NCBI RefSeq assembly: GCF_003987475.1
Contig: NZ_PIQH01000006.1
Span: forward strand, 62,001-126,000
Direction of reading: 5' to 3'
DNA: 64,000 nt
Source of the DNA: Idiomarina tyrosinivorans
GTDB taxonomy: Bacteria; Pseudomonadota; Gammaproteobacteria; Enterobacterales; Alteromonadaceae
Position 1 is the first letter of the stretch, and each line of letters begins with the position of its first letter. Made by a program: the position numbers and the translations under genes. Below the pieces are notes generated by a model that did no database searches, had not been told where the DNA came from, and was given only the letters and a program-made list of their open reading frames with translations. Shown here piece by piece: positions 27,617 to 38,879 of the stretch.

Positions 27617-28141
27617 ATGCAACACGACAGTTTCGACCAAGACCCACAAGAACCGCTTAGCAAATCCGCGCGTAAACGCGAACAACAGGCGCTGCAAAAC
27701 TTGGGCGAGCAATTGGTGAAACTCAGTGATAAAGAGTTAGCCACCATCCCCATGGACGAAGAGCTTGCCGAAGCGGTTGCCCTTGCCCGTCGCATTGCCA
27801 ATAAACATGAAGCGTTGCGCAGGCAACTACAGTTTATTGGCAAGCTGATGCGGCAACGCGATATCAATGCAATAGCCGATGCGATCAATGCACTCAACGC
27901 TCATCATCAGCAACAAACCGATAGCTTTCATCAGCTTGAGCAATGGCGTGAGACGCTGCTCACTGGCTCAACCGAGCAGTTAACGGCGTTCCTTAGCGAA
28001 TTCCCCCAAGCCGATGCCCATCGTATCCATGAATTGCGCCATCAGGCCGAGCAACAAAAAGCCAATAAACAACCGCCAATGGCTTCACGTAAACTGTTTG
28101 TCTATTTGCGCGAGCTTATGCAGAACTCGTCCAGCGAGTAA
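27617..28141 (+). CDS. darP: Dual-action ribosomal maturation protein DarP (YjgA)
   Basis: 50S-associated protein (UPF0307) that helps late assembly of the large ribosomal subunit. The family pattern SKSARKREQQALQNLGEQLV and the segment IPMDEELAEAVALARRI are clear, followed by a Q-rich helical region. 174 residues (E. coli 183). It is divergent from pmbA, an association shared with E. coli, and ends one base before the tldD stop on the other strand. Confidence 0.94.
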   Translation: MQHDSFDQDPQEPLSKSARKREQQALQNLGEQLVKLSDKELATIPMDEELAEAVALARRIANKHEALRRQLQFIGKLMRQRDINAIADAINALNAHHQQQTDSFHQLEQWRETLLTGSTEQLTAFLSEFPQADAHRIHELRHQAEQQKANKQPPMASRKLFVYLRELMQNSSSE

Positions 28142-28142
28142 C

Positions 28143-29585
28143 TTATTCTGTCCCGCCTACGGTCATGGCATCTAATTTGAGTGTCGGTTGCCCTACGCCA
28201 ACTGGCACACTCTGACCATTTTTACCACACACACCGACGCCTTCATCTAAGGCCAAGTCATTTCCGACCATTGACACTTGAGCCATGGCTTCAGGTCCAT
28301 TACCAATGAGTGTCGCGCCTTTTATCGGCGTGGTGATTTCGCCATTCTCGATCAGATAAGCTTCTGACGCGGAAAATACGAACTGACCCGAGGTAATATC
28401 CACCTGTCCGCCAGCAAATTGCGGCGCGTAGATACCGCGTTCAACAGAAGCGATGATATCTTTCGGCTCACTCTCTCCAGCCAACATGTAAGTGTTGGTC
28501 ATGCGCGGCATCGGCAGGTGCGCATAGGATTCTCTGCGACCATTACCGGTCGCCTTGGCACCCATTAAACGGGCGTTCAACTTATCTTGCATATAGCCTT
28601 TTAGCACACCGTTTTCTATCAGTACATTGTAGCTGCCTGGCGTTCCTTCATCATCCACTGCCAGTGAACCACGACGGTCACTGAGGGTGCCATCATCAAC
28701 AATAGTGCACAACGGTGAGGCAACTTGCTGTCCGACTTTACCCGAGTACGCTGACGCCCCTTTACGGTTAAAATCGCCCTCGAGCCCATGCCCTACGGCT
28801 TCGTGCAATAGCACGCCCGGCCAGCCTGCGCCAAGAACCACCGGCATTGTACCTGCAGGCGCAGGCTGTGCGGCTAAATTCACTAAGGCTTGCCGAACAG
28901 CTTCCTCAGCAAAATGCTTCCAACGCGGTTCGCCGTTATGTTCTAGGGTAAAGTAATCGTAGCTGACGCGCGCACCACCACCCGCGCTACCGCGCTCGCG
29001 GCGGCCGTCCTGCTCAGCAATCACAGAACAATTCAAGCGCACTAATGGGCGCACATCAAAAGCTAAGGTATTATCGGTAGCGGCAACCACAACCTCGTCG
29101 TAACTGCCAGAGAGGCTAACGATAACTTGCTGAATACGCGTATCTAAACTCCGCGCATAAGCATCGACCTCTTTCAATAAGGCAATCTTCTCTAACTCGG
29201 TTAAACTCGCTAAAGGATCGTGACTGGAGTAACGACTGTCCCAGTGCGGCTGGCTTAACGCAATTTTGGCACTCGCAGAACCTTCGCGCGCGATCCCCCG
29301 GGCCGCGTCGGCACTGCGCATCAACGCTTTTGCAGTAATTTCATCGGCGTAAGCAAACCCGGTTTGCTCACCTTGAATGGCACGCACACCCAAGCCAGCC
29401 TCGATATGGAATGAGCCATCTTTAATGATACCGTCCTCGAGAACCCAAGATTCATTCCGGCTCGCTTGTAAGTACACATCGGCAAAATCGATAGAGCCAC
29501 GATATAAGTGGGTCAGAGCGTCGTGTAGATGCGCTTCCGATAACTGGTGTTGCTGTAACAGTGTATTGACACTAGTTGCTGTCAT
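28143..29585 (-). CDS. tldD: Metalloprotease TldD
   Basis: Catalytic subunit of the TldD/PmbA zinc protease. The metal motif HEAVGH is at residues 261-266, inside [18 protein letters not shown]. 480 residues, matching the E. coli protein. It is the last gene of the mre-rng-yhdP run, overlapping the nitrilase gene by 14 bases. Confidence 0.97.
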   Translation of the reverse strand: MTATSVNTLLQQHQLSEAHLHDALTHLYRGSIDFADVYLQASRNESWVLEDGIIKDGSFHIEAGLGVRAIQGEQTGFAYADEITAKALMRSADAARGIAREGSASAKIALSQPHWDSRYSSHDPLASLTELEKIALLKEVDAYARSLDTRIQQVIVSLSGSYDEVVVAATDNTLAFDVRPLVRLNCSVIAEQDGRRERGSAGGGARVSYDYFTLEHNGEPRWKHFAEEAVRQALVNLAAQPAPAGTMPVVLGAGWPGVLLHEAVGHGLEGDFNRKGASAYSGKVGQQVASPLCTIVDDGTLSDRRGSLAVDDEGTPGSYNVLIENGVLKGYMQDKLNARLMGAKATGNGRRESYAHLPMPRMTNTYMLAGESEPKDIIASVERGIYAPQFAGGQVDITSGQFVFSASEAYLIENGEITTPIKGATLIGNGPEAMAQVSMVGNDLALDEGVGVCGKNGQSVPVGVGQPTLKLDAMTVGGTE

Positions 29586-30402
29586 ACTTCCTCTTTATAC
29601 TCCATACATTGTGGTCCGCCACCGGAATATTGTTACGAATCTCTGCGAGTTGCTCGGGTTCAGCAAATGCACTTGCTAAGCCTTCACCATCAGCCAATTC
29701 AGCAAGGTTCCTACCCCAGGGATCGATCACCATTGAATGACCGTAGGTTTGCCGGCCATTGGCATGTGTTCCAACTTGGCCTGCGGCGACAACGTAAACC
29801 TGTTGTTCGATAGCCCTGGCGGTCACTAATGTTTGCCAATGCGCAGCCCCGGTGACTTGGGTAAAGGCGGACGGCAACACAATAATTTCTGCACCCTGCT
29901 GCCTCAGCAGCCGGAAAAGCTCTGGAAAACGCACATCATAACATACTGCTAAGCCAACTCGGCCAAACTCGGTATCGACCACTACGACGTTTTGCCCGGG
30001 TGTCGCCCATGCAGACTCTCGGTACTGTTTAGTGTTGTCGGCAACATCAACATCAAACAAATGAATTTTTTGATAATTGCCCAGCTCTTTGCCATCTGGG
30101 CCGAACAACCAACTGGTAGCATAAAATTTATCGCCGTTAGGCGTGGGGACAGTACCGGCGCAGAGGTACACGCGGTATTTTCGCGCTAACTCTGTCAACG
30201 CTTGATGCGTTTGTTCTGCGTTCTGTGATTGTTGCCACTGTGCTTTATCACCGGCTCCGAAGCAACTAAATGCCTCAGGTAATACCACCAATTGTGGCTG
30301 CTGGTCGGGCAATTGCTGCAGCCAATGCTCAACCTTTTTCAGATTTTCCTGAGGTTGTGGCTGGCTGTTCAACTGCATTGCGGTTAGTTGTACTGCCTTC
30401 AT
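29572..30402 (-). CDS. Carbon-nitrogen hydrolase (nitrilase family, Nit-like)
   Basis: Cytoplasmic amidase of the nitrilase superfamily with the complete Glu-Lys-Cys triad: E43 (VVLPEAF), K112 (NYQKIHLFD) and C154 ([11 protein letters not shown]). Closest by pattern to Nit1-type enzymes, which hydrolyse deaminated glutathione, but the substrate is not proved by sequence. The start is ATG 30402, with GGAGG seven bases upstream; the 276 residues fit the family, while the longer open frame to 30498 has no similarity. It overlaps the last 74 bases of yhdP, and this pairing with yhdP and tldD is common in the order. Confidence 0.9.
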   Translation of the reverse strand: MKAVQLTAMQLNSQPQPQENLKKVEHWLQQLPDQQPQLVVLPEAFSCFGAGDKAQWQQSQNAEQTHQALTELARKYRVYLCAGTVPTPNGDKFYATSWLFGPDGKELGNYQKIHLFDVDVADNTKQYRESAWATPGQNVVVVDTEFGRVGLAVCYDVRFPELFRLLRQQGAEIIVLPSAFTQVTGAAHWQTLVTARAIEQQVYVVAAGQVGTHANGRQTYGHSMVIDPWGRNLAELADGEGLASAFAEPEQLAEIRNNIPVADHNVWSIKRKYDSN

Positions 30403-33400
30403 TAGAAGCCTCCGGCTGCTCGGAAGTGGGTTGTTTGCTGGCTGGTTCGCTCGCTTGATTGGGTAAATCAACTTTACGGCTGTCTCGAGAAACTTCACTC
30501 ACTTTCGGATCATCAATAGTACCTGTTATGCGATATTCAAGCCGCGAGATCACCTGCGCGTCATGCAAAACCTTATCGAGTAATAATGCCGCAAGCCCCG
30601 CAGGTGGATTTACCATCCACGCCACAATCACAGGTAAACTTGAAGTGACTTTTGGCACATAGGTTAAGCGGTAATCCAATTGCGAGTTAGTGAGGTTGGT
30701 GGTGCCTGTTAGCGCCATATCCCCCGCTGAACCTTGCATTTTAGTGTCACTGGTGGCGGCGATACCGTCTTTGATTTGGAGCGACCCGGTGAGGTCGGTA
30801 TAGAACATTCCCTGAGAAAAAATATCACGAAAATCCAACGTTAATTTGCGCACAATGCTTTCTAAACTAAAGATAGAAAACAGCCGCGCTCCACCATCAG
30901 ACACATCAGCAAGATAGCCTTTACCTAAATCCCATTTTACTTCGCCATCCAGACTTTCGACATCTACTTTATACGGGAGGTCCTGCCATGACAGGTCAAA
31001 GCGAATATCGGCTGGGCTATCCTTAATAATGGTATTCATTTTGTATTCGTTCAGCAGTTGCCCGAGGTCATCGCTCTTCAAGGTACCACTAATATGGGTA
31101 CTCGGTTGCTCGCCGTCATATAGCCATTTACCGCTCATTGCTAACCTGTTGTCACCATTGCTAATGCGCAGGTCATCTAACGAAAGACCATTATCTAACG
31201 GCGACAACATCAAACGAAGTTCGCCAATCTCATGTTCTTGATAGCGACAATAACGACACTCAATATTTAGCGGCGGAACTTGGTGCAGCCATTGTTCCGG
31301 TGACCGCTCAAACGATGTGGTTTTTTCGTTCCAACTGTTCAGGACTAAGCGGTTGGCAACCACGTGAATACCTTTGCTCTGATAGTCGCTCGGAATTTCG
31401 GCTTTGATAGCGCCGTCATTGGAGTCCATCCGCACATGCCAAAGCCCATTTTGTGGCCATATTCGAATCATCGCATCGGTTAACGACTGCCCTAACCAGC
31501 GCAAATCGGGAGTCGTGACTTGAATCAAATCAGGACGGCTAAAGTTGTTGTCGACTGGCATTTCTGCAGTCGGCATAGACTGTTGAATTTGGTTAATAGT
31601 GGTAAACCACGATGCCACATCAACGAGCGGCAATGCCGCGCTGACAATAAAACGATCCTGCTTCGTCATTTGACTATTTAGCAACGGTTCACCAATGCGT
31701 AAACGCGCGACATCCCATTGTTTTGCTCCGGGCTTCCACTGCGAGAACCATTGCAGGTGATCGGGGATTTCACTGCTCGCCTGCAACTGCTGTTCATTCC
31801 CTGAGAGAGAGAACTGCCATTGCCACGCCTCACCAAATTCCTTCTGCAATGGCGCTGGTAGCTGCGTTTGTAACCCGGTTAAATCAACCTGGCTGTTCCA
31901 ATCTACGCTATAACCCTTTTCCGTTAGCATCAGGTCTAAATCACCGCGCCCATTTATCGCGCCATAAAATAACGAGCGCCATTCATTCTGCGGCATTGCA
32001 TTGAATAACTTATCCGTTTGCCAGTCTATCAGCGCTTCGGCTTTTACTTGATAGCCCTTGCCCTGTTGTGAGCCATTGACGGTGACCGGAATCGGCATGC
32101 CAAACCACGTCAAACTGAGATCGTCAGTGCTAATGTTGCTGTCGTTAAACCGCAACGTTCCACTAGCGCTATCAAAGTGCGCATCGATAGCCTGAATTTC
32201 GATAGGATTTTGGTCAAAGCGAACCGTACCCTCCGCATGCGGCAACAGCGCTTCATCGAATGGTACCTGCAAGCTGAATTGTCCCGCTAGCATACCGGCC
32301 GGTGTCACTTGCTCCATGGTATCACTGACTTCGGTAAGCGGCGATTGTGAGAATAATTGATGAAAATCGTGAGCTTCGCCACTGACGCTAGCTTGCACAT
32401 AAAGCCCCTGTTGCGCATCGGCTAGATTAGGTATTTGCGCATCCACCTTATCAAGCCGCACCGCACTCATAGTGCCACCTTGGGTATGCATATAGAGGCC
32501 GTCTTGATAGAAGTCTAACTGCATCGGAGCGTTTTCAATGGCTGGCCAGTCAGGCTGAAACTTGAAGTCGAGACGGGAAAAACTGGCGCGCGCAGAAAAT
32601 ACGCCATCCGCGAACTGCTCAGGAAATTGCCCAACATCGCCCCGCCAAGCGGCGGTGATATGGTCAAGCTCACCGCCGACCAGAGCGTTGACCAAGTACT
32701 GTTGAGTGCTCTCACCCATCGCGCGCGGTAATAACTCAGCCGCCTTGGTGGCCGCGAGAGATTTATCACTCCACACTTTTACAGCAATGTGGTTGGGCTC
32801 TGTACCGGAATGATAAAGTTTGCCAGCGATATTCAGTGGCCAATCATTGATAACCAATTGGCCCTGAGGCAGTGTCACGAGCCAACCATCGGCTTGGATT
32901 TTCCAGGTTCCCTGAAGTGAATCCGTGCGTAATTGCAGCGGAGCATCTGTTAGCCATTGCTGTTGCTCGATGCTACCGTCAATGGCAATACGCCAACGGC
33001 CTTGCGAACCTTGCCCGGAAAACTGCGCAGATAAACCGGAAAGGCTGGGAATGTTGTTGTAAGCACTCAGCGTAAGCTGCTTTATTCTCGCCGTCCATTG
33101 CCAAGGTTGGCGCACTTTCTTTTGCAAAAACACATCCACTTGGCCTTGCGGGTCTGCTTGTTGTAACGCGCGATGGGTTTGTTCGCTGGTTAACCCGAAC
33201 ATGTTAGTCAGTTGCAGTAACGGAGCAACGTTGAGACCTGTCAAGCTGGCGAAGTTATTGCCGTCGATTTGTTGCCACAATAATGGTGGAATTTGCCACT
33301 GCTCGTTATCGATACTCAGTTGCATGGGTTCACTGTTAAGCAACCAGCCCTGACTCTGCGGGCGCAACACGATATTTCCACGACTAAGCTTTAGCTGGTG

Positions 33401-34228
33401 TTGGGCGTCGTCGGCCTGCCAGCGCACATGGTTATCACGTAGCTGTAATAATCCCTCATTCAAGCTGCCATCGCGTAGCTCTAACCAAGCAGTGAAATTC
33501 AATTCGGCCGAGTCGATATGGGTATCAGTAATTTGTTGTTCTAACCAGGGCGTTAAATCGATATTGCGCGAATCAATATAGAGCTGACCGTTCATGGTCG
33601 CCCAGTCATTACCGTTGAGTTTCAGAATAAAATCCAAGCTGTTGGTGGTAAAGCCTTCAACACGGAATTGGCCAACCCCTTGGTGTTGCGCCTGTTTATT
33701 GGACCAGCCCAAACGCTCTATAGCAATTCGCCGTCTTTCACCCAGCAAATTGGTGACGGTAAGCTGGCTATCGCGAACAGAAAAACGTTCCAACTGTGCT
33801 AAAAATACCTTGCTCACAGTATCCAACAAGCCTTCGGAGCTCTCCCCCAAAGACTGTCGCATGTCGTAGCGTATATCTGCGCCATCGAGAATAAAGGTAC
33901 TGGCCTTCACCTTCCATTGCAAAAGACTCTGCCAGAAATCGATCACGACCCAAACTTTATCGACGCTAATACCCACTGGGGTGTCTTCTGGCGCCGCGAA
34001 ATCGACGTTATTTAGGACGAGTGAAGGACCCCGTTCAGACCAACTCATGGCCAAGCTTTCGATATTGACCGACTGCTGATATTGCTGATAGAAAAAGCGC
34101 TCGACGTTGTCTGCCAAATTCGGAAAATATGGCAGCGCGAAACGTAAAGTAGTGAGTGTTGCAGCACTTATAACCAGAACGATGGCTAGCGTTAACCACA
34201 ACTTTTTCAGCACATAATTGAGCAACAC
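30329..34228 (-). CDS. yhdP: AsmA-like envelope lipid transport protein YhdP
   Basis: Very long inner-membrane-anchored periplasmic protein of 1299 residues, one of the AsmA-like family (with TamB and YdbH) proposed to bridge the periplasm and carry phospholipid to the outer membrane. One N-terminal membrane helix (LWLTLAIVLVISAATLTTL) precedes a very long beta-rich region; the C-terminal AsmA-like part has LTFDYRLTYVPKVTSSLP-type sequence (TNSQLDYRLTYVPKV). The last 45 residues are a Q/E/S-rich tail that overlaps the next gene. The start is GTG at 34228 with AAAAGGAA just upstream. Confidence 0.93.
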   Translation of the reverse strand: MLLNYVLKKLWLTLAIVLVISAATLTTLRFALPYFPNLADNVERFFYQQYQQSVNIESLAMSWSERGPSLVLNNVDFAAPEDTPVGISVDKVWVVIDFWQSLLQWKVKASTFILDGADIRYDMRQSLGESSEGLLDTVSKVFLAQLERFSVRDSQLTVTNLLGERRRIAIERLGWSNKQAQHQGVGQFRVEGFTTNSLDFILKLNGNDWATMNGQLYIDSRNIDLTPWLEQQITDTHIDSAELNFTAWLELRDGSLNEGLLQLRDNHVRWQADDAQHQLKLSRGNIVLRPQSQGWLLNSEPMQLSIDNEQWQIPPLLWQQIDGNNFASLTGLNVAPLLQLTNMFGLTSEQTHRALQQADPQGQVDVFLQKKVRQPWQWTARIKQLTLSAYNNIPSLSGLSAQFSGQGSQGRWRIAIDGSIEQQQWLTDAPLQLRTDSLQGTWKIQADGWLVTLPQGQLVINDWPLNIAGKLYHSGTEPNHIAVKVWSDKSLAATKAAELLPRAMGESTQQYLVNALVGGELDHITAAWRGDVGQFPEQFADGVFSARASFSRLDFKFQPDWPAIENAPMQLDFYQDGLYMHTQGGTMSAVRLDKVDAQIPNLADAQQGLYVQASVSGEAHDFHQLFSQSPLTEVSDTMEQVTPAGMLAGQFSLQVPFDEALLPHAEGTVRFDQNPIEIQAIDAHFDSASGTLRFNDSNISTDDLSLTWFGMPIPVTVNGSQQGKGYQVKAEALIDWQTDKLFNAMPQNEWRSLFYGAINGRGDLDLMLTEKGYSVDWNSQVDLTGLQTQLPAPLQKEFGEAWQWQFSLSGNEQQLQASSEIPDHLQWFSQWKPGAKQWDVARLRIGEPLLNSQMTKQDRFIVSAALPLVDVASWFTTINQIQQSMPTAEMPVDNNFSRPDLIQVTTPDLRWLGQSLTDAMIRIWPQNGLWHVRMDSNDGAIKAEIPSDYQSKGIHVVANRLVLNSWNEKTTSFERSPEQWLHQVPPLNIECRYCRYQEHEIGELRLMLSPLDNGLSLDDLRISNGDNRLAMSGKWLYDGEQPSTHISGTLKSDDLGQLLNEYKMNTIIKDSPADIRFDLSWQDLPYKVDVESLDGEVKWDLGKGYLADVSDGGARLFSIFSLESIVRKLTLDFRDIFSQGMFYTDLTGSLQIKDGIAATSDTKMQGSAGDMALTGTTNLTNSQLDYRLTYVPKVTSSLPVIVAWMVNPPAGLAALLLDKVLHDAQVISRLEYRITGTIDDPKVSEVSRDSRKVDLPNQASEPASKQPTSEQPEASNEGSTTNRNAVEQPATTSGKSEKG

Positions 34229-34237
34229 ACGTTCCTT

Positions 34238-35707
34238 TTACATCATTACCACATCGAACTGCTCTTGGTTATATAGCGGTTCAATTTGTACGGTAATTTG
34301 ACGCCCAACAAACACTTCGAGTTCCGCCAAAGCATGTGATTCTTCATTAAGCAGCGCGTCATTGACCGCTGCCGAGGCATAAACGACAAATTTATCGGCC
34401 TCATAAGCGCGATTAACACGGACAATTTCTCGCATAATTTCATAGCACACGGTTTCTACTGTCTTCATACTGCCGCGCCCCTGACAGACTGGGCATTCTG
34501 AACACAATACATGCTCTAAGCTCTCACGCGTGCGCTTGCGGGTGAGTTCCACTAAGCCTAGCGAGGTAAATCCGTTGATTGTGGTTTTGGCGCGATCTTT
34601 TGCCAGTGCTTGCTCTAAACTTTGCAAGACACGGCGCTTGTGCTCGGCGTTTTGCATATCAATAAAGTCGATAATAATAATACCACCCAAATTACGCAGT
34701 CGCAGTTGCCGCGCGATTGCCTGCGTGGCTTCGGTGTTGGTATTGAAGATAGTCTCTTCCAAATTACGATGCCCAACAAAGGCGCCAGTATTAATGTCGA
34801 TGGTCGTCATTGCCTCGGTTTGATCGATGATCAAACTCCCCCCCGACTTTAATTCGACTTTACGATCTAACGCCCGTTGAATTTCATTTTCGACATCGAA
34901 TAAATCAAATATTGGCCGCTCACCGGTATAGTTTTCGACTTTGTCGTTGAGCTCTGGGGTAAAGGTTTCTGTGAATTCTTTGAGTAAGTCGTAGGTCACT
35001 TTAGAGTCAACCCGAATGCGCTCGATGGGCTCTCCCACAAAGTCTCGCAAAACCCGACAAGAAAGGTTTAAGTCCTCATACAGAATGCCGATTTTACGGT
35101 GATGTTTTTTGCGTTGCTTGACCGTATCCCACACCCGCCGTAAAAATCGCGCGTCCGTTTCTAACTCATGCTTGGATGCACCTTCTGCTGCGGTTCGAAC
35201 AATGAAGCTGCCTTCCTCAGCAACAAAATTATCTGCCAGTTGCTTCAAGCGTTCGCGCTCTTCACTGTCTTCAATACGCTGCGAGATACCCAAGTGTGCG
35301 CTCTGCGGCATAAACACCATATAGCGCGAAGGCAAAGTAATATCTGTGGTTAGTCGAGCACCTTTAGTGCCCAGCGGATCTTTGACAACCTGCACCATAA
35401 TGTATTGCCCCGGTCGAACCAACTCGGCAATGTGACGTTGTGGCACTTGGCTACGGTCGATTTCTTGCACTTGCTCAACTTCGGTCATAATGTCATTGGC
35501 GTGTAAAAAAGCCGCTTTCTCGAGGCCAATATCAATGAACGCAGCCTGCATGCCAGGCAGTACTCTGGAAACTTTGCCCATATAGATGTTACCAACCAAT
35601 CCACGTTTGGCTTGGCGCTCGATATGCACTTCCTGCAAAATACCGTTTTCAATGAGTGCCACGCGGGTTTCTGTAGGGGTGACATTCATCAATATTTCAG
35701 CACTCAT
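34238..35707 (-). CDS. rng: Ribonuclease G
   Basis: Endoribonuclease of the RNase E/G family that matures the 5' end of 16S rRNA and degrades some mRNAs. S1 domain near residues 35-120 (KRGLVGNIYMGKVSRVLPGM), catalytic domain with MTTIDINTGAFVG and GGIIIIDFIDM supplying the metal-binding aspartates, and the zinc-link cysteines in CSECPVCQGRG. 489 residues, as in E. coli. It lies within the conserved mreBCD-maf-rng-yhdP order and overlaps maf by 11 bases. Confidence 0.97.
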   Translation of the reverse strand: MSAEILMNVTPTETRVALIENGILQEVHIERQAKRGLVGNIYMGKVSRVLPGMQAAFIDIGLEKAAFLHANDIMTEVEQVQEIDRSQVPQRHIAELVRPGQYIMVQVVKDPLGTKGARLTTDITLPSRYMVFMPQSAHLGISQRIEDSEERERLKQLADNFVAEEGSFIVRTAAEGASKHELETDARFLRRVWDTVKQRKKHHRKIGILYEDLNLSCRVLRDFVGEPIERIRVDSKVTYDLLKEFTETFTPELNDKVENYTGERPIFDLFDVENEIQRALDRKVELKSGGSLIIDQTEAMTTIDINTGAFVGHRNLEETIFNTNTEATQAIARQLRLRNLGGIIIIDFIDMQNAEHKRRVLQSLEQALAKDRAKTTINGFTSLGLVELTRKRTRESLEHVLCSECPVCQGRGSMKTVETVCYEIMREIVRVNRAYEADKFVVYASAAVNDALLNEESHALAELEVFVGRQITVQIEPLYNQEQFDVVMM

Positions 35708-36305
35708 CTACACGCTCCCAATTTGGCAAAAATCCTACGCTCCGCAGCAATTGCTCGGTTTCGTATAAGGGTAGTCCAATAACACCACTGTAGCTGCCGT
35801 TAAGGCGAGTCACGAAGCGCTCAGCAAAGCCCTGAATAGCATAACCGCCCGCCTTACCTTGCGGTTCCCCGGTATGCCAATAATGCATGATTTCAGCGTC
35901 GGTAAGGCGTTTAAAACTGACTTCTGTGGTTACGCAGCGCTGTTGTTGCGCAGCAACATCATGCGCGGCGCTCACTTCGGTTAGCGCTAACGCGGTATGA
36001 ACCCAGTGTTTACGCCCCGATAGCTGCTGCATCATCCAACAAAAATGTTCAACGTCGTTGGGCTTTTCCAAAATCTTATCATCTAGGGCGATTAATGTGT
36101 CACTGCCAAGTATCCAATCCCCGGGTTTCTGCTGTGCGATCGCCGCCTCGCTCTTTTCTCGTGCCAAGCGGTTAACATAGTCTAAGGCGCTTTCTCCAGC
36201 AGCAGGCACCTCGGCTATGGCAGTGGTGATAGCGGTAAATGAATAGCCTAAAGCGGTTAACAGCTCGCGACGTCGCGGCGAGCCCGATGCCAAACACAAC
36301 GCCAT
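35697..36305 (-). CDS. maf: Maf-family nucleoside triphosphate pyrophosphatase (YhdE type)
   Basis: Hydrolyses non-canonical or surplus nucleotides (dTTP, UTP and modified forms in E. coli YhdE) to the monophosphate. Family signature LASGSPRRRELL at the N-terminus, with GDWILGSDTLIALDDKILEKP and GKAGGYAIQGFAERFV. ATG 36305 puts the signature at residue 5 and overlaps the mreD stop (TAATG); the open frame runs further upstream without similarity. 202 residues. Confidence 0.95.
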   Translation of the reverse strand: MALCLASGSPRRRELLTALGYSFTAITTAIAEVPAAGESALDYVNRLAREKSEAAIAQQKPGDWILGSDTLIALDDKILEKPNDVEHFCWMMQQLSGRKHWVHTALALTEVSAAHDVAAQQQRCVTTEVSFKRLTDAEIMHYWHTGEPQGKAGGYAIQGFAERFVTRLNGSYSGVIGLPLYETEQLLRSVGFLPNWERVDEC

Positions 36306-36784
36306 TATGAAATCGCCAATTGTCTGCGTAGCTTGCGCAACAGCGGAAACAGCCACAACCAAAAAATCATTGAGGTCAGTACCGGCCAGAAATAAGCCCA
36401 AGTGAAATCAGCGGCGTGCAGCACCACATTCACCTCGAAAATCACCGCACGTTTAACTAACACCAGAACACCCACAATGATCGCCTGCTGTGGAATAGAG
36501 AAGTTTCTGATTCTCTGAAAATGGCGGGCGGCGAAGTAAGTGACCACTGACAAACCAATGGCATGCACCCCCATCACCGAGCCTAGCAGGACGTCACACA
36601 TGACACCCAGCACGAAGGCCGTACCAATGTTCACCCGGTGCGGAAGTGCCAACACCCAATATAGTAGCACCAGCGTCACCCAATCGGGCCGCAACATGTC
36701 AAATACCACCGGCATCGGGATAACCATCAGTACCAAAGCGACGAGGAATATCAGTAGCAATGGAATTAACCCCTGTTTAATCAT
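36305..36784 (-). CDS. mreD: Rod shape-determining protein MreD
   Basis: Small polytopic inner-membrane protein of the elongasome. Five to six membrane helices over 159 residues, beginning LIPLLLIFLVALVLMVIPM. RPDWVTLVLLYWVLALP and GVMCDVLLGSVMGVHAI are typical MreD segments. The start is ATG 36784, inside the end of mreC (8-base overlap); upstream frame is not MreD-like. Confidence 0.95.
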   Translation of the reverse strand: MIKQGLIPLLLIFLVALVLMVIPMPVVFDMLRPDWVTLVLLYWVLALPHRVNIGTAFVLGVMCDVLLGSVMGVHAIGLSVVTYFAARHFQRIRNFSIPQQAIIVGVLVLVKRAVIFEVNVVLHAADFTWAYFWPVLTSMIFWLWLFPLLRKLRRQLAIS

Positions 36785-37655
36785 TGCTATCGCCTCCAGC
36801 ACGCTCTTGTTCAGGGTACAACGGCTGCTCATCGGCGCTGGGTGGCCACAGCAGCAAAACATTCCGTACCCGGTCGAGTGCGGATACCGGTTGCGCGAAT
36901 ACCTGCGCAAACGGTAATGACTCATCTCGGTTGATGGTTTTAATCACCGCGACGGGATAGCCTTCAGGGAATACTCCTCCTAGCCCAGAAGACATTAGTA
37001 AGTCGCCCTCTCTTAATTCCGTACTATGCGGAATAAACATTAATTCTAGCCGCTGTAAATCGCCCGTTCCTTGCGCTAACACCCGAATATCATTGCGCTC
37101 TGCACGTAACGGAATGGAATGGCTCTGGTCTGAAATTAACAGTACCCGCGCAGTAGTGCTGCCGACATTCAAGACTTGACCAATAATACCCTTACTATCA
37201 AGCACCGGTTGCCCTTCGTAAACGCCGTTCAGAGTGCCCTTATTGATCACCAACTGGTGGCTAAACGGTTCTGAGGCAACAGCAATAACCTCCGCGGCCA
37301 TACGGCGATTTTCTTGGCGGGCATCAGAGCCAAGCAACGCTCGTAAACGGGCATTTTCGTTCTGTAAAAAATGAAATCGTTGCAATCTTGACTGTAAATC
37401 TAATAGCTGCCTATTAAGTATTTCGTTTTCACGCTGCAACTGCTCGCGCGTCTGCATCGTTTCAGACAATTGGTCCAAGAGCTGTTCGGGAAGGATGGCG
37501 AGATACTGAACAGGTGCGACTAACGAATTAAGAAATAACCGAGCACCTTGCAGTGCCTGCAGCCTGTGGTCAATAAACATTAAAGAAAACGAACAGGCTA
37601 GTGCAAGCACTAGCCTGAATCTTAGGGAGGGGCCTCTCGTAAACAGCGAATTCAT
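36777..37655 (-). CDS. mreC: Cell shape-determining protein MreC
   Basis: Bitopic elongasome protein whose periplasmic part activates PBP2-RodA. One N-terminal membrane helix (LVLALACSFSLMFIDHRL), a coiled coil at about 60-105 and a two-lobed beta domain with VINKGTLNGVYEGQPVLDSKG and MSSGLGGVFPEGYPVAVI. The chain ends in a short acidic tail. 292 residues. 30 bases after mreB. Confidence 0.96.
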   Translation of the reverse strand: MNSLFTRGPSLRFRLVLALACSFSLMFIDHRLQALQGARLFLNSLVAPVQYLAILPEQLLDQLSETMQTREQLQRENEILNRQLLDLQSRLQRFHFLQNENARLRALLGSDARQENRRMAAEVIAVASEPFSHQLVINKGTLNGVYEGQPVLDSKGIIGQVLNVGSTTARVLLISDQSHSIPLRAERNDIRVLAQGTGDLQRLELMFIPHSTELREGDLLMSSGLGGVFPEGYPVAVIKTINRDESLPFAQVFAQPVSALDRVRNVLLLWPPSADEQPLYPEQERAGGDSND

Positions 37656-37685
37656 CAGCGTCTTCCCGTGATGATTTCACTTAAC

Positions 37686-38747
<1,062 letters not shown>

Positions 38748-38773
38748 TTAGAACATTCTTATTCGTTAACGCC

Positions 38774-38802
38774 ACTTTACCAACGTAACATAGGCTCGGC
38801 AA
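38774..38802 (-). promoter_or_regulatory. Possible promoter of mreBCD
   Basis: TTGCCG (38797-38802, 4 of 6) and TAAAGT (38774-38779, 4 of 6) with a 17-base spacer on the minus strand, about 45 bases before the mreB ATG and after the terminator of the upstream gene. Confidence 0.45.
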
Positions 38803-38833
38803 GCGTCGTCACGGCTTTTGACAGCCCTTTTAC

Positions 38834-38868
38834 AAAAAAAAAGCTGTGCCAAGGCACAGCTTTTTTCC
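38834..38868 (-). terminator. Rho-independent terminator after the SUMF1-domain gene
   Basis: Perfect 10-base stem AAGCTGTGCC/GGCACAGCTT with a two-base apex, so the loop must open slightly, and long T-runs on both strands. It begins 17 bases after the stop codon at 38880 and separates this gene from mreB. Confidence 0.9.
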
Positions 38869-38879
38869 ACAAGTGGATA

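Noticed and set aside
30061-30189. Small open frame on the + strand inside the nitrilase gene
   Set aside because: Opposite an intact triad-containing gene and without a ribosome site.
30403-30498. N-terminal extension of the nitrilase protein
   Set aside because: The extra 32 residues show no nitrilase similarity and overlap yhdP; ATG 30402 has a strong ribosome site.
36785-36925. N-terminal extension of MreD
   Set aside because: The segment is the mreC coding region in another frame; MreD begins properly at 36784.
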